From Qipengyuania gaetbuli (GTDB lineage Bacteria; Pseudomonadota; Alphaproteobacteria; Sphingomonadales; Sphingomonadaceae), in NCBI RefSeq assembly GCF_020524765.1, contig NZ_JAIVLR010000002.1, positions 584,501 to 648,500 of the forward strand: DNA of 64,000 bases, written 5' to 3'. The notes beneath the pieces were generated by a model. It had not been told where the DNA came from. It was given only the letters and a program-made list of their open reading frames with translations, and did not search any database. Made by a program: the position numbers and the translations under genes. The number at the start of each line of letters is the position of its first letter. Position 1 is the first letter of the stretch. Below, in pieces: positions 35,569 to 44,317 of the stretch.

Positions 35569-36909
35569 GTGAAGTCCTACATCCGTCCAACAAGCCTTGC
35601 CGCGCTTGCCTTTGCCTTTGCCTTTGCGGCCCCTGCCTCGGCGCAGGACCTGCGCGCCTCGTTGGCCGAAGACATGCCCGATCTGATGGAGCTTTACCGC
35701 GACCTTCACGCCAATCCGGAACTCAGCTTCGAGGAGTACAAGACCTCCGCCAAGCTCGCCAAGCGGATGCGCGCCCTGGGCTTCGAAGTGACCGAAGGCG
35801 TGGGCAAGACCGGCGTCGTCTCGGTGATGAGGAACGGTGACGGGCCCACGGTCCTGCTGCGCGCCGACATGGACGGGCTGCCGGTGGTCGAACAGACCGG
35901 GCTGCCCTTCGCCAGCAAGGTCATGGCGACGCCTGCCAGCGGCGTGACGACGGGCGTGATGCACGCCTGCGGCCACGATACCCACATGACCGGCTTCATC
36001 GGGGCCGCCCAGCTGCTCGCCGAACGCAAGGACGAATGGCAGGGCACGCTGGTGATGGTCCTCCAGCCTGCCGAAGAGGCTGGAGGCGGTGCGCGCGCCA
36101 TGCTGGCCGACGGGCTCTATACCCGTTTCCCCAAGCCCGATTACGCCATCGCCTTCCACGATGCGGCTGCGGACAAGCCGGCCGGAAGCATCGGCATCTC
36201 GCCGGGATATGCGCTGGCGAATGTCGACAGCGTCAACATCACCGTGAAGGGCGTCGGCGGCCACGGGGCCTATCCGCACACCACCAAGGACCCGATCGTG
36301 CTCGCCAGCGCCATCGTCATGCGCCTGCAGACTCTGGTCAGCCGCGAACTGTCGCCGCTGGAGCCGGGCGTGGTGACGGTGGGCAGCTTCCTTGCCGGTG
36401 CCAAGCACAACATCATCTCGGACGAGGCGCGCATGCAGCTGACCGTGCGCAGCTATTCCGACGAAAGCCGCAAGCTGCTGCTCGACGGGATCGCCCGCAT
36501 CGCCCGCGGCGAAGCTGTGGCGGCAGGCATGCCCGAAAACCTCATGCCGGTGGTCGAGGTGCAGGAAGACTTCACGCCGTCCACCTACAACGATCCCGAT
36601 TTCGCCGAACAACTGCTGGCCAGCTTCGCCGACCGCTTCGGGGCCGACCGTGTCGGTACCCAGCCGCCGGTGATGGGGGGCGAGGATTTCAGCGAATACC
36701 GCCGCGCCGATCCCGACAACATCAAGTCGGTGATTTTCTGGGTCAGCGGTACGCCGGACCACATGCTCAAGGCGCTGAAGGAAGAGGGCAAGCCGCTCCC
36801 TTCGCTGCACTCGCCGTTCTGGGCACCCGATGCCGAAAAGGTGGTCGCGACAGGTGCGGAAGCGCTCGCCAGTGCCGCGCTCGACCTGATGCCGCGCAGC
36901 GGGGGCTGA
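35569..36909 (+). CDS. Exported M20-family amidohydrolase
   Basis: A 446-residue metal-dependent amidohydrolase of the IAA-amino acid/hippurate hydrolase type (M20D). It starts with GTG at 35569 after GGGGGAGA. The signal peptide (TSLAALAFAFAFAAPASAQ) includes three tandem GCCTTT hexamers, so the enzyme is periplasmic. Metal ligands: MHACGHDTHMTGF (Cys134, His136, Asp137), the Glu pair in LQPAEEAGGGARAM, and the dimerisation-domain GVGGHGAYPHTTKDP. It probably releases amino acids from N-acyl or peptide conjugates; the substrate is unknown. Confidence 0.9.
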   Translation: MKSYIRPTSLAALAFAFAFAAPASAQDLRASLAEDMPDLMELYRDLHANPELSFEEYKTSAKLAKRMRALGFEVTEGVGKTGVVSVMRNGDGPTVLLRADMDGLPVVEQTGLPFASKVMATPASGVTTGVMHACGHDTHMTGFIGAAQLLAERKDEWQGTLVMVLQPAEEAGGGARAMLADGLYTRFPKPDYAIAFHDAAADKPAGSIGISPGYALANVDSVNITVKGVGGHGAYPHTTKDPIVLASAIVMRLQTLVSRELSPLEPGVVTVGSFLAGAKHNIISDEARMQLTVRSYSDESRKLLLDGIARIARGEAVAAGMPENLMPVVEVQEDFTPSTYNDPDFAEQLLASFADRFGADRVGTQPPVMGGEDFSEYRRADPDNIKSVIFWVSGTPDHMLKALKEEGKPLPSLHSPFWAPDAEKVVATGAEALASAALDLMPRSGG

Positions 36910-36920
36910 GCCAAAAATTT

Positions 36921-36961
36921 ACGGCCGCCGCAGCTTTGGGGGTGCTGCGACGGCCGTTTCT
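36921..36961 (+). terminator. Terminator-like inverted repeat after the M20 gene
   Basis: A long dyad: ACGGCCGcCGCAGC pairs with GCTGCGaCGGCCGT across a 9-nt loop, one mismatch, followed by TTTC. It lies 12 bp after the amidohydrolase stop and 26 bp before the convergent small gene, so it may serve both strands; the T-run is short. Confidence 0.7.
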
Positions 36962-36982
36962 CCTCCCCAGGAGAACTGGTAT

Positions 36983-37174
36983 TTAGCTGTCCGAAGGCAC
37001 GTAGGTGCCCAGGCGGTGGTGGAGCGCGTTGATCTTGGCGAGCTCCTCCCGGTCATCCGTCGCCCTTGCGTAATGCATCAAGGCGGTCCGCAGCAGGCGG
37101 AAGTCGGCGGTGGAGAACAGGGCGCGTGCGCGGCCCGGTTCGGTCTTCGGGGCTTCGTCGGTCATCGTCGTCAT
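36983..37174 (-). CDS. Small protein co-transcribed with aceA
   Basis: A 63-residue soluble protein, helical in its middle (ADFRLLRTALMHYARATDDR, then LAKINALHHRLG), ending YVPSDS. Its ATG lies 11 bp after the isocitrate lyase stop, with a strong AGGAGAGGAAGG ribosome site that begins within the aceA stop region. Function unknown; the tight coupling suggests a role in or alongside the glyoxylate shunt. A second in-frame ATG at 37163-37165 is also possible. Confidence 0.75.
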   Translation of the reverse strand: MTTMTDEAPKTEPGRARALFSTADFRLLRTALMHYARATDDREELAKINALHHRLGTYVPSDS

Positions 37175-37185
37175 CCTTCCTCTCC

Positions 37186-38784
37186 TCAGGCAGCTGCGAA
37201 CTGGTTCATGGTGTTGTCCTTGCCGCCGGCCTTGAGGGCGGCTTCACCGGCGAAGTACTCCTTGTGGTCATCGCCGATGTCCGAACCGGCCATGTTCTGG
37301 TGCTTCACGCAGGCGATACCCTGGCGGATTTCCTCGCGCTGGACGTTCTTCACGTAGCCGAGCATCGCCTGTTCACCGAAGTACTCCTTGGCGAGGTTGT
37401 CGGTGCTCAGGGCGGCCGTGTGGTAGGTCGGCAGCGTGATGAGGTGGTGGAAGATACCGGCACGCTTCGCGGCATCGGACTGGAAGGTGCGGATCTTCTC
37501 GTCGGCTTCGGCGGCGAGTTCGGTGCCGTCGTAGTCGATGCTCATCAGCTTGGCGCGGTCGTAACCCGACACGTCCTTGCCTTCCTTCTCCCACGCATCG
37601 AAAATCTGCTGGCGGAAGTTGAGGGTCCAGTTGAAGCTGGGCGAGTTGTTGTAGACCAGCTTGGCGTTCGGGATCACCTCGCGAACACGGTCGACCATGC
37701 CGGCGATCTGTTCGACATGCGGCTTCTCGGTCTCGATCCACAGTAGGTCCGCACCGTTCTGGAGAGCGGTGATGCAGTCGAGCACGCAGCGGTCTTCACC
37801 CGTTCCGGCGCGGAACTGGTAGAGATTGCTGGGCAGGCGCTTGGGCGAAAGGAGCTTGCCGTCGCGGCTGATGAAGACCTGGCCATTGGTGATGTTGGCC
37901 GGATCGACTTCGTCGCAGTCGAGGAAGCTGTTGTACTGGTCGCCAAGGTCGCCCGGTTCGGTCGAGTACGCGATCTGCTTGGTGAGGCCCGCGCCGAGCG
38001 AGTCGGTGCGTGCGACGATAATGCCGTCGGGCACGCCCAGTTCGAGGAAGGCATAACGGATCGCACGGATCTTCTGGAGGAAGTCCTCGTGCGGAACGGT
38101 AACCTTGCCGTCCTGGTGGCCGCACTGCTTTTCGTCCGACACCTGGTTCTCGATCTGCAGGGCGCAGGCACCCGCCTCGATCATCTTCTTGGCGAGAAGG
38201 TAAGTCGCCTCGGCATTGCCGAAGCCTGCATCGATGTCGGCGATGATCGGCACGACGTGCGTCTGGTGCTCGTCGATTTCGCGCAGCAGGCGGTGCGTGT
38301 TGACTGCATCACCGGCTTCCTTGGCCTTGTCGAGTTCGCGGAACATGCCGCCGAGTTCACGGGCGTCGGCCTGCTTGAGGAAGGTGTAGAGTTCCTCGAT
38401 CAGGGCCGGAACGCTCGTCTTCTCGTGCATCGACTGGTCGGGCAGGGGGCCGAATTCGCTGCGCAGGGCGGCGACCATCCACCCCGAAAGGTAGAGGTAA
38501 CGGCGCTTGGTGCTGCCGAAATGCTTCTTGATGCTGATCATCTTCTGCTGGGCGATGAAACCGTGCCAGCAGCCGAGCGACTGGGTGTAGTTCGCCGGGT
38601 CGCGATCGTAGGCTTCCATGTCCTCGCGCATGATCTTGGCGGTGTAACGCGCAATGTCGAGGCCGGTGGGGAAGCGGTTCTGCACGGCCATGCGAGCAGC
38701 GCTTGCTGCGTCGATGGCTGCCCAGCTGTCGCCGTTCTTGGCGATGGTCTGGCCGAGTTCGGCGATGCGGCTCTGGTAGGTCAT
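37186..38784 (-). CDS. aceA: Isocitrate lyase
   Basis: Cleaves isocitrate to glyoxylate and succinate, first step of the glyoxylate shunt. 532 residues, so it is the long Pseudomonas/Sphingomonad subtype, not the about 430-residue E. coli form. The active-site loop is DEKQCGHQDGKVTVP with nucleophile Cys221, in place of KKCGH of the short forms. Other landmarks: the LSGWMVAALR substrate region, PIIADIDAGFGNAEATYLL metal site, and LVYNNSPSFNW. It is divergent from an ScfR/RamB-type regulator across a 146-bp repeat-rich promoter. No malate synthase gene is in the window. Confidence 0.96.
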   Translation of the reverse strand: MTYQSRIAELGQTIAKNGDSWAAIDAASAARMAVQNRFPTGLDIARYTAKIMREDMEAYDRDPANYTQSLGCWHGFIAQQKMISIKKHFGSTKRRYLYLSGWMVAALRSEFGPLPDQSMHEKTSVPALIEELYTFLKQADARELGGMFRELDKAKEAGDAVNTHRLLREIDEHQTHVVPIIADIDAGFGNAEATYLLAKKMIEAGACALQIENQVSDEKQCGHQDGKVTVPHEDFLQKIRAIRYAFLELGVPDGIIVARTDSLGAGLTKQIAYSTEPGDLGDQYNSFLDCDEVDPANITNGQVFISRDGKLLSPKRLPSNLYQFRAGTGEDRCVLDCITALQNGADLLWIETEKPHVEQIAGMVDRVREVIPNAKLVYNNSPSFNWTLNFRQQIFDAWEKEGKDVSGYDRAKLMSIDYDGTELAAEADEKIRTFQSDAAKRAGIFHHLITLPTYHTAALSTDNLAKEYFGEQAMLGYVKNVQREEIRQGIACVKHQNMAGSDIGDDHKEYFAGEAALKAGGKDNTMNQFAAA

Positions 38785-38841
38785 GCGAATCTCCTGTCGT
38801 CTTGGCGCTGTGGCCTTGCGAGGAAGATGTGCCCTCGGGCG

Positions 38842-38928
38842 TTTGCATGACAGGGAAATTTACAGAATTTGTTGTCTAATTGGCGCGTGTTTGGCAAATA
38901 TGGCTGTAAAGATGTAAAGGATTTTACA
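38842..38928. promoter_or_regulatory. Repeat-rich divergent control region between aceA and its regulator
   Basis: The 146-bp gap is AT-rich and holds a cluster of short elements: TTTACA at 38859-38864 and 38923-38928, TGTAAA at 38905-38910 and 38913-38918, a near-palindrome TTTGGCAAA at 38890-38898, and TTTGCA at 38842-38847. RamB/ScfR-type proteins are known to bind AAA/TTT-GCAAA-like sites beside glyoxylate-shunt genes, so this is a plausible operator array for autoregulation and aceA control. The assignment is inference. Confidence 0.55.
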
Positions 38929-38930
38929 AA

Positions 38931-40313
38931 ATGGCTGACGAGGCGCTCCTTGCAGGGCCGGCGATACGCCGCCTCAGAAAGCGCGAGAACCTGACCCAGG
39001 CAGCCATGGCGACGCGCCTGTCGATTTCGCCCAGCTACCTCAACCTGATCGAACGCAACCAGCGCCCGGTCAGCGCGCGCGTCATCATGGCGATGGTCGA
39101 ACAGTTCGAATTCGACCCCCGGTCCCTGCGCGAGGACGAGGCGGTGGGCGGTCTCGACGGGCTGATGCGGAGACTGGCGGACGAAAGGTTCGCCGACCTC
39201 GCCATCGACCGGGACGAGGCGGAGGAGTTCCTTGCGACTTCGCCGCAAATCGCTGCGGCCTTCGCGCGCCTCTATGACAAGGCGGGTGCAGGCGCGGACC
39301 TGTTCGATGATCCGCTGGCCGCGTCGCGGCGCGAGATCGAACGCTGGCGCAACCATTTCGCGGACCTAGATACCGCAGCAGAGGAGCTGGCCGACGAAAT
39401 CCGCTTGTCGCGCGGAGATATCGGGGTCGCCCTGACGGACCGCCTGCGCGAACGGCACCAATTATCCGTCCGCATCCTGCCGGCCGAGGTCTTGCCGGAC
39501 AGGCTGAGCCGGCTGGACCTGCACGCGCGCCAGATCCAGCTGAACGAAATGCTCAGCCCCGCCTCGCGCAATTTCCACCTCGCCACGCAGCTGGCCCAGC
39601 TCGAACAGCGCGACGAGATCGACGCCATCGTGCAGGGTGCGCGGCTGGAGGACGATGCGGCGCGGCAATTGTTCGCCCGCCACCTGACCGGCTACTTCGC
39701 CGCCGCGCTGATCATGCCCTACGGCCGGTTCCTGCGTGCCTGCGAGGCGACCGGATACGATTTGCCCGTTCTCCAGCGCCGCTTCGGGGTGACGTTCGAG
39801 CAGCTCGCCCACCGCCTCACGACGCTGCAGAGGGTCGGCCAGAGGGGATTGCCCTTCTTCATGGCGCGGCTTGACCGGGCGGGGCAGTTTTCCAAGGTTT
39901 TCGTCGGTGCCAGCACGGCCCGCTTCCTCGACGGGGAGGTGAGTTGCCCGCTGTGGGCGGCGCATCTGGCCTTCGAACGGGGCGGGGAATTGCAGGTGCA
40001 GTTCATCGCACTCGATGATGGCGGAGACAGGCAGGGAGGCTGGCTGACCATGGCCAAGAGCCCTGTCGGAAGCGGGGCCAAGGGCGAAGCGCGTTATTCC
40101 GTCGTCCTGGGCATCGAGGCCGTCCTGGCAGGCGACCTTGCACAGGCGCGGGGCGTTTCGCTGCGTCCTGCCGATGCGCAGCCGATCGGACCGGGCTGTG
40201 CGCGCTGCCACCGCGAGAATTGCGCGCAGCGTTCATTGCCGCCACGCGGACGACACCTCAGTTTCGACCGGATGAGCCGCGGGACCACGCCGTTCCAGTT
40301 CGGAGAGCGTTAA
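38931..40313 (+). CDS. XRE-family short-chain fatty acyl regulator (ScfR/RamB type)
   Basis: 460-residue transcription factor. A helix-turn-helix at about residues 8-62 (LRKRENLTQAAMATRLSISP and SYLNLIERNQRPVS) is followed by a long ImmA/IrrE-derived domain (HLATQLAQLE, RHLTGYFAAALIMPYGRF) whose HExxH-type zinc motif is not intact, and a C-terminal cysteine-bearing region (GCARCHRENCAQRS). Relatives RamB (Corynebacterium) and ScfR repress or activate glyoxylate-shunt and propionate genes in response to acyl-CoA. Position divergent from aceA fits that role. The four-cysteine C-terminal motif CxxCxxxxC could bind metal. Confidence 0.85.
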   Translation: MADEALLAGPAIRRLRKRENLTQAAMATRLSISPSYLNLIERNQRPVSARVIMAMVEQFEFDPRSLREDEAVGGLDGLMRRLADERFADLAIDRDEAEEFLATSPQIAAAFARLYDKAGAGADLFDDPLAASRREIERWRNHFADLDTAAEELADEIRLSRGDIGVALTDRLRERHQLSVRILPAEVLPDRLSRLDLHARQIQLNEMLSPASRNFHLATQLAQLEQRDEIDAIVQGARLEDDAARQLFARHLTGYFAAALIMPYGRFLRACEATGYDLPVLQRRFGVTFEQLAHRLTTLQRVGQRGLPFFMARLDRAGQFSKVFVGASTARFLDGEVSCPLWAAHLAFERGGELQVQFIALDDGGDRQGGWLTMAKSPVGSGAKGEARYSVVLGIEAVLAGDLAQARGVSLRPADAQPIGPGCARCHRENCAQRSLPPRGRHLSFDRMSRGTTPFQFGER

Positions 40314-40389
40314 CCAGCCACGCGGGAACCGCCTGCCAGCGCGCCGCGTTTTCGCCACAATACAAGCAATTGTGGGAAGGCAAGTACCA

Positions 40390-40683
40390 ATGGCAGAAGA
40401 ACGTATCACGGAAACGCGTACGCCCGACGGCAATACGCACACCACCCATACCGTCGTGACCGACGAACCGCGCCGCAGCGGTGGTTCGGGCTGGCTGATG
40501 GCGCTCGTCCTGCTGGTCGTCGCCGTCGTGGCGGTCGTCCTCTTCACCCAGATGGGCGGGGCCGAGGTCGCCAAGGATGAGGCCATCGCCAATGCCGCCA
40601 ACGAAGTCGGCGAAGCGGCCGGCGCCGTCGGCGAGGCTGCGCAGGATGCAGGCGAAGCGGTCGAGGACGCAGTCAACAACTGA
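40390..40683 (+). CDS. Small single-span membrane protein with Ala/Glu-rich tail
   Basis: 97 residues. An N-terminal polar part (DGNTHTTHTVVTDEPRR), one transmembrane helix (WLMALVLLVVAVVAVVLFTQ), and a repetitive alanine/glutamate C-terminus (GEAAGAVGEAAQDAGEAVED), similar in style to stress-related membrane or LEA-like tails. The ATG at 40390 has a GGGAAGG ribosome site. It is monocistronic, with a strong terminator behind it. Function unknown. Confidence 0.75.
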   Translation: MAEERITETRTPDGNTHTTHTVVTDEPRRSGGSGWLMALVLLVVAVVAVVLFTQMGGAEVAKDEAIANAANEVGEAAGAVGEAAQDAGEAVEDAVNN

Positions 40684-40704
40684 CCCGGCCTGAAAAGCAC
40701 TCGA

Positions 40705-40741
40705 AACGGCGCCCTGTCACTGCGACAGGGCGCCGTTTTTC
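40705..40741 (+). terminator. Strong rho-independent terminator
   Basis: A perfect 14-bp stem (AACGGCGCCCTGTC with GACAGGGCGCCGTT), 5-nt loop ACTGC, then a TTTTT run ending near 40741. It follows the small membrane protein by 21 bp and insulates the downstream prs operon. Confidence 0.95.
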
Positions 40742-40744
40742 ATT

Positions 40745-40781
40745 GGTGTAAAATTTACCGACAGTTCACCATTCCAATGGT
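40745..40781 (+). promoter_or_regulatory. Paired palindromes upstream of the EPS/prs operon
   Basis: Two dyads sit 43-79 bp before the sugar-transferase ATG: a near-palindrome GGTGTAAAATTTACC (40745-40759) and a perfect ACCATT-CC-AATGGT (40768-40781). They are likely operator or promoter elements for the operon at 40824, but no regulator can be named. No -24/-12 (sigma-54) signature was convincing here even though PrsR is a sigma-54 activator. Confidence 0.4.
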
Positions 40782-40823
40782 AAGGCTGGCCTTAACCAAG
40801 CCCGAGGCCGCCGCAGAACGACG

Positions 40824-42212
40824 ATGTTTCGAATTTTCAAGCATTACATCCCTTACGAGGTGATGCTTCTGTGCGCGCTGGACCTGCTCTTGCTGGTCCT
40901 CGCGGGCGAGGCGGGCTGGCACCTGCGCACCTTCCAGCTGCAGATGGATCCGGGACCGTTTCGCGACCGCTTGCCGGCCGTGATCGGCTTTGCCGTCATC
41001 GTCTGGCTCGCGACCATTGCGGTAGGTACTTACACGCCGATTGCGCTTCGCTCGATGCGCTTTGCCACCGCCCGTATCTTCGTGGCGCTGGGGCTCGGCA
41101 TCTTTGCGATCTCCTTCGTCAACCTGGTGCTGCCCGGTACGGCGCTGTGGCGCTCCATTCTGCTCTACGCGATGGCCATCGGGCTGGTGTTGCTGGTCGT
41201 AAACCGGCTGCTGATGTCGCGTATCATCGACAAGGATGCTTTCAGGCGGCGGGTTCTGGTACTGGGGGCAGGGCCACGGGCGCAGAGGATCGTCGACCTG
41301 TCTCGCAGGCCCGATGCGGGCTTCAAGGTGCTCGCCTGCCTTTGGATGGGCACCGGCCCGGGTGAAAAGATTGAGGGCGCTCTCGACCGCGCATCGGTCG
41401 GGGACCTCGGCAAATATGTCGCAAGCATTGGGGCACAGGAAGTCGTCCTCGCCATGCAGGAACGGCGCAATGCTTTGCCGCTGAAGGACCTGCTGCGGGT
41501 GAAGACCAAGGGGGTCGATGTCAGCGACCTGTCCGGTTTCCTCGAACGCGAAACCGGCAGGCTCGACCTTGATACGCTCAACCCGAGCTGGCTGATCTTC
41601 TCGGATGGTTTCACTGCCGGCCAGCGCCTGTCATCCATCGCCAAGCGTGCCTTCGATGTCGTAGTGAGCCTTGTCCTGCTTGTGACGACCCTGCCGTTGA
41701 TCCTCCTCTTCGCGCTGCTCGTGAAACTGGAGAGCAAGGGTCCGGCGTTCTACCGCCAGCAGCGCGTCGGCCTGTTCGGCCAGAATTTCATGATCCCCAA
41801 GCTGCGTTCCATGCGCCAGGATGCCGAGGTGCACGGCGCGAAATGGGCGGAGAAGGACGACCCCCGCATCACGCGTGTCGGGCGCTTCATCCGCACCGTT
41901 CGGATCGACGAACTGCCGCAATTGTGGAGCGTGCTGAAGGGCGAAATGAGCTTTGTGGGCCCGCGTCCCGAACGCCCGCAATTCGTTCGCGAGCTTGAGG
42001 CCGAACTGCCGTATTATGCCGAACGCCACATGGTGAAGCCCGGCATTACCGGCTGGGCGCAGATCAACTACCCCTATGGCGCGAGCATGGCCGATTCCCG
42101 CCGAAAGCTGGAATACGACCTGTATTACGCCAAGAATTACTCGCCTTTCCTCGACGTGCTGATCCTCCTGCAGACGGCGCGCGTCATCCTCTGGCCGGAC
42201 GGCGCGCGCTGA
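40824..42212 (+). CDS. XrtA/PEP-CTERM system exopolysaccharide sugar transferase (EpsB_2/TIGR03013 type)
   Basis: 462-residue undecaprenyl-phosphate hexose-1-phosphate transferase that starts a polysaccharide repeat unit at the inner membrane. There are four hydrophobic helices in the first 120 residues, then a nucleotide-binding-like domain (VLVLGAGPRAQRIVDLSRR). The C-terminal bacterial sugar-transferase domain follows at about 265-455, with FDVVVSLVLLVTTLP, YRQQRVGLFGQNF, SFVGPRPERPQF, and KPGITGWAQINYPYG. This family accompanies PrsK/PrsR/PrsT in PEP-CTERM genomes. Its stop and the prsK start share a TGATG (1-bp overlap). Confidence 0.9.
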   Translation: MFRIFKHYIPYEVMLLCALDLLLLVLAGEAGWHLRTFQLQMDPGPFRDRLPAVIGFAVIVWLATIAVGTYTPIALRSMRFATARIFVALGLGIFAISFVNLVLPGTALWRSILLYAMAIGLVLLVVNRLLMSRIIDKDAFRRRVLVLGAGPRAQRIVDLSRRPDAGFKVLACLWMGTGPGEKIEGALDRASVGDLGKYVASIGAQEVVLAMQERRNALPLKDLLRVKTKGVDVSDLSGFLERETGRLDLDTLNPSWLIFSDGFTAGQRLSSIAKRAFDVVVSLVLLVTTLPLILLFALLVKLESKGPAFYRQQRVGLFGQNFMIPKLRSMRQDAEVHGAKWAEKDDPRITRVGRFIRTVRIDELPQLWSVLKGEMSFVGPRPERPQFVRELEAELPYYAERHMVKPGITGWAQINYPYGASMADSRRKLEYDLYYAKNYSPFLDVLILLQTARVILWPDGAR

Positions 42213-44317
42213 TGGAATGGGTCGGCAGCATCGGGTCCGTGCTTTACGCGGTCGGCGCGCTGGTTTGCGGCCTTGCCGCGCTGTGGGTCGCGCGTTTCGG
42301 TGCGAGCGAGAGGCCAGACCGCTGGGCCGGTGTGGCGGCGCTTGCCCTGACGGCAAACTGGTGCTTTGCGGCGGCCAGCTTCCCGCCCGACCGGCTGGTC
42401 GTTTCCCTCACGGCAGTGGCGCGCAACCTTGCCTGGATTTTCGTCCTCTTCCGCTTGTTCGCCAATGATGGCCGCGACGAGAGCCTGCGCCTTGTGCGAC
42501 CCGCGGCAATTGCCTTGGCGCTGGTCGAGACCTTCCAGATTGCGCTGCTGATGCTGGCACGGCGCTATGCCGGCTGGCCCGATGCTAGCCTGATGGTGTT
42601 CGAGACCGCCGCGATCCTGCGCGTCCTGATCGCGGTGGGCTCGCTCGTCCTGATCCACAACCTCTACGTGGGCGCTGCGCTTTCGTCGCGCCGCCTGCTG
42701 CGCTGGAATGCCGCGGCGATGGCGGGGATGTGGGCGTTCGCGCTCAACTTCCATACGCTGGCCTATCTCACTGGGGGCGCGCCGCCCGAACTGGTCGCGG
42801 TCCAGGGACTTGCCGCAGCGATCATCGCGGTACCCTTCGCCATCGGCTACAATTCGAATGCCGCGGGCCTCGAATTCCGGCCTTCGCGCACGCTCGCTTT
42901 CCGCTCGCTCTCGCTGCTGGTGATCGGCGCCTATTTCGCGGTCATGCTGGTTCTGGCGAATTCGCTCGACCTGCTTGAAGGCGACGTGCGTGCCCTGACG
43001 CAGGTCGGCCTGCTTATCGCGGCGGGCGCGCTGGCGCTGATCTGGCTGCCGTCCGACCGGATGCGCGGCTGGATGCGAGTGACCGCGATCAAGCACCTCT
43101 TCAAGCACCGCTACGATTACCGTAGCGAGTGGATGCGCTTCACCAATACCATCGGCCGCACCGGCTTCGACGAGACCAGCCTGCAGGAACGTACGGTGAA
43201 GGCGCTGGCCGATATCACCGACAGTCCCTCGGGCTTGCTTCTCGTCCCCGATGACGACGGTTCGCTGGTTCTGGGCGCAAGCTGGTGCTGGCCGAACGCG
43301 GACATCCCGCACCGCGCCATGCCGGTCGAACTGGCCACGATCCTCGAGCGCGAAGGACTGATCATCGATTTCGACGAGGCCCGCAAAGGCGTGGAGCATC
43401 ACGGCGAGCTCGAATTCCTGCCCGAATGGCTGCGCGAGGAACAGCGCGCCTGGGCAGCCGTGCCGCTGCTGCACTTCGACCGCCTTGTGGGCGTCATCGT
43501 GCTCGCCAGGCCGGCCATCACGCGCGACCTCGACTGGGAGGATTTCGACCTTCTTGGTATCGTCGGACGCCAGCTCGCCAGCTACCTTGCGGAACAGAGC
43601 GGACAGGTCGCCCTTTCCGAGGCAAGCCGGTTCGACGAGTTCAACCGCCGCATGGCGTTCGTCATGCACGACATCAAGAATCTGTCGAGCCAGATGTCGC
43701 TCCTGATGCGCAATGCAGAATTGCATGCCGACAAGCCGGAATTCCGCAAGGACATGCTCGTGACGCTGCGCAACAGCGCGGACAAGCTCAACCTCCTGCT
43801 CGCGCGGCTCGGACGGTATGGCACGGCCGGTAACCAGTCGGTCGAGCCGCTTGATCTCGCGCAGGTCGCCAGGAAGCTCGTCGACCAGTTTGGCGGGTCA
43901 CACCCCATTGGCATCGCACGTTCCGAACAGACGGTCGTCGTCGCCCATGCCGAGGGGCTGGAACAGGCGCTCGCCCATCTCGTGCAGAACGCCATCGATG
44001 CGAGTTTCGACGAAACGCCGGTTACGATCGAAGTCTTCAGCGACGGTATCACGGGCCAGATTCATGTGATTGACCAGGGCAAGGGCATGAGCCCCGCCTT
44101 CCTGCGCAACGGCCTGTTCAAGCCCTTCGTCAGTTCGAAGGACGGGGGTTTCGGCATCGGTGCATACGAGGCGCGCGAGACGATCCGCGCCATGCAGGGC
44201 CGGCTCGACGTAGAATCCCGCGAAGGGCTGGGCACACGTTTCAGCGTCAGCCTGCCGCTGCGCTCTGCACAAGCAATCTACCAAGGGTCCGGCACCCCGA
44301 CCCAGGAGACCGTCTGA
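42212..44317 (+). CDS. prsK: XrtA/PEP-CTERM system sensor histidine kinase PrsK
   Basis: 701-residue membrane histidine kinase. It has seven or eight N-terminal hydrophobic helices (to about residue 290), a GAF-like domain (about 310-460; RTVKALADITDSPSGLLLVP), the dimerisation/phosphoacceptor helix with His486 in MAFVMHDIKNLSSQ, and an HATPase domain with the N-box ALAHLVQNAIDAS and the G1 box IDQGKGM followed by GGFGIGAYEARETI. Partner regulator PrsR follows with a 1-bp TGATG overlap. In PEP-CTERM systems this pair is thought to control exopolysaccharide and sorted-protein genes. Confidence 0.92.
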   Translation: MEWVGSIGSVLYAVGALVCGLAALWVARFGASERPDRWAGVAALALTANWCFAAASFPPDRLVVSLTAVARNLAWIFVLFRLFANDGRDESLRLVRPAAIALALVETFQIALLMLARRYAGWPDASLMVFETAAILRVLIAVGSLVLIHNLYVGAALSSRRLLRWNAAAMAGMWAFALNFHTLAYLTGGAPPELVAVQGLAAAIIAVPFAIGYNSNAAGLEFRPSRTLAFRSLSLLVIGAYFAVMLVLANSLDLLEGDVRALTQVGLLIAAGALALIWLPSDRMRGWMRVTAIKHLFKHRYDYRSEWMRFTNTIGRTGFDETSLQERTVKALADITDSPSGLLLVPDDDGSLVLGASWCWPNADIPHRAMPVELATILEREGLIIDFDEARKGVEHHGELEFLPEWLREEQRAWAAVPLLHFDRLVGVIVLARPAITRDLDWEDFDLLGIVGRQLASYLAEQSGQVALSEASRFDEFNRRMAFVMHDIKNLSSQMSLLMRNAELHADKPEFRKDMLVTLRNSADKLNLLLARLGRYGTAGNQSVEPLDLAQVARKLVDQFGGSHPIGIARSEQTVVVAHAEGLEQALAHLVQNAIDASFDETPVTIEVFSDGITGQIHVIDQGKGMSPAFLRNGLFKPFVSSKDGGFGIGAYEARETIRAMQGRLDVESREGLGTRFSVSLPLRSAQAIYQGSGTPTQETV

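Noticed and set aside
40684..40823. Sigma-54 (-24/-12) promoter upstream of the prs operon
   Set aside because: No TGGC-N8-TTGC with correct spacing was found. The dyads there are reported only as possible operators.
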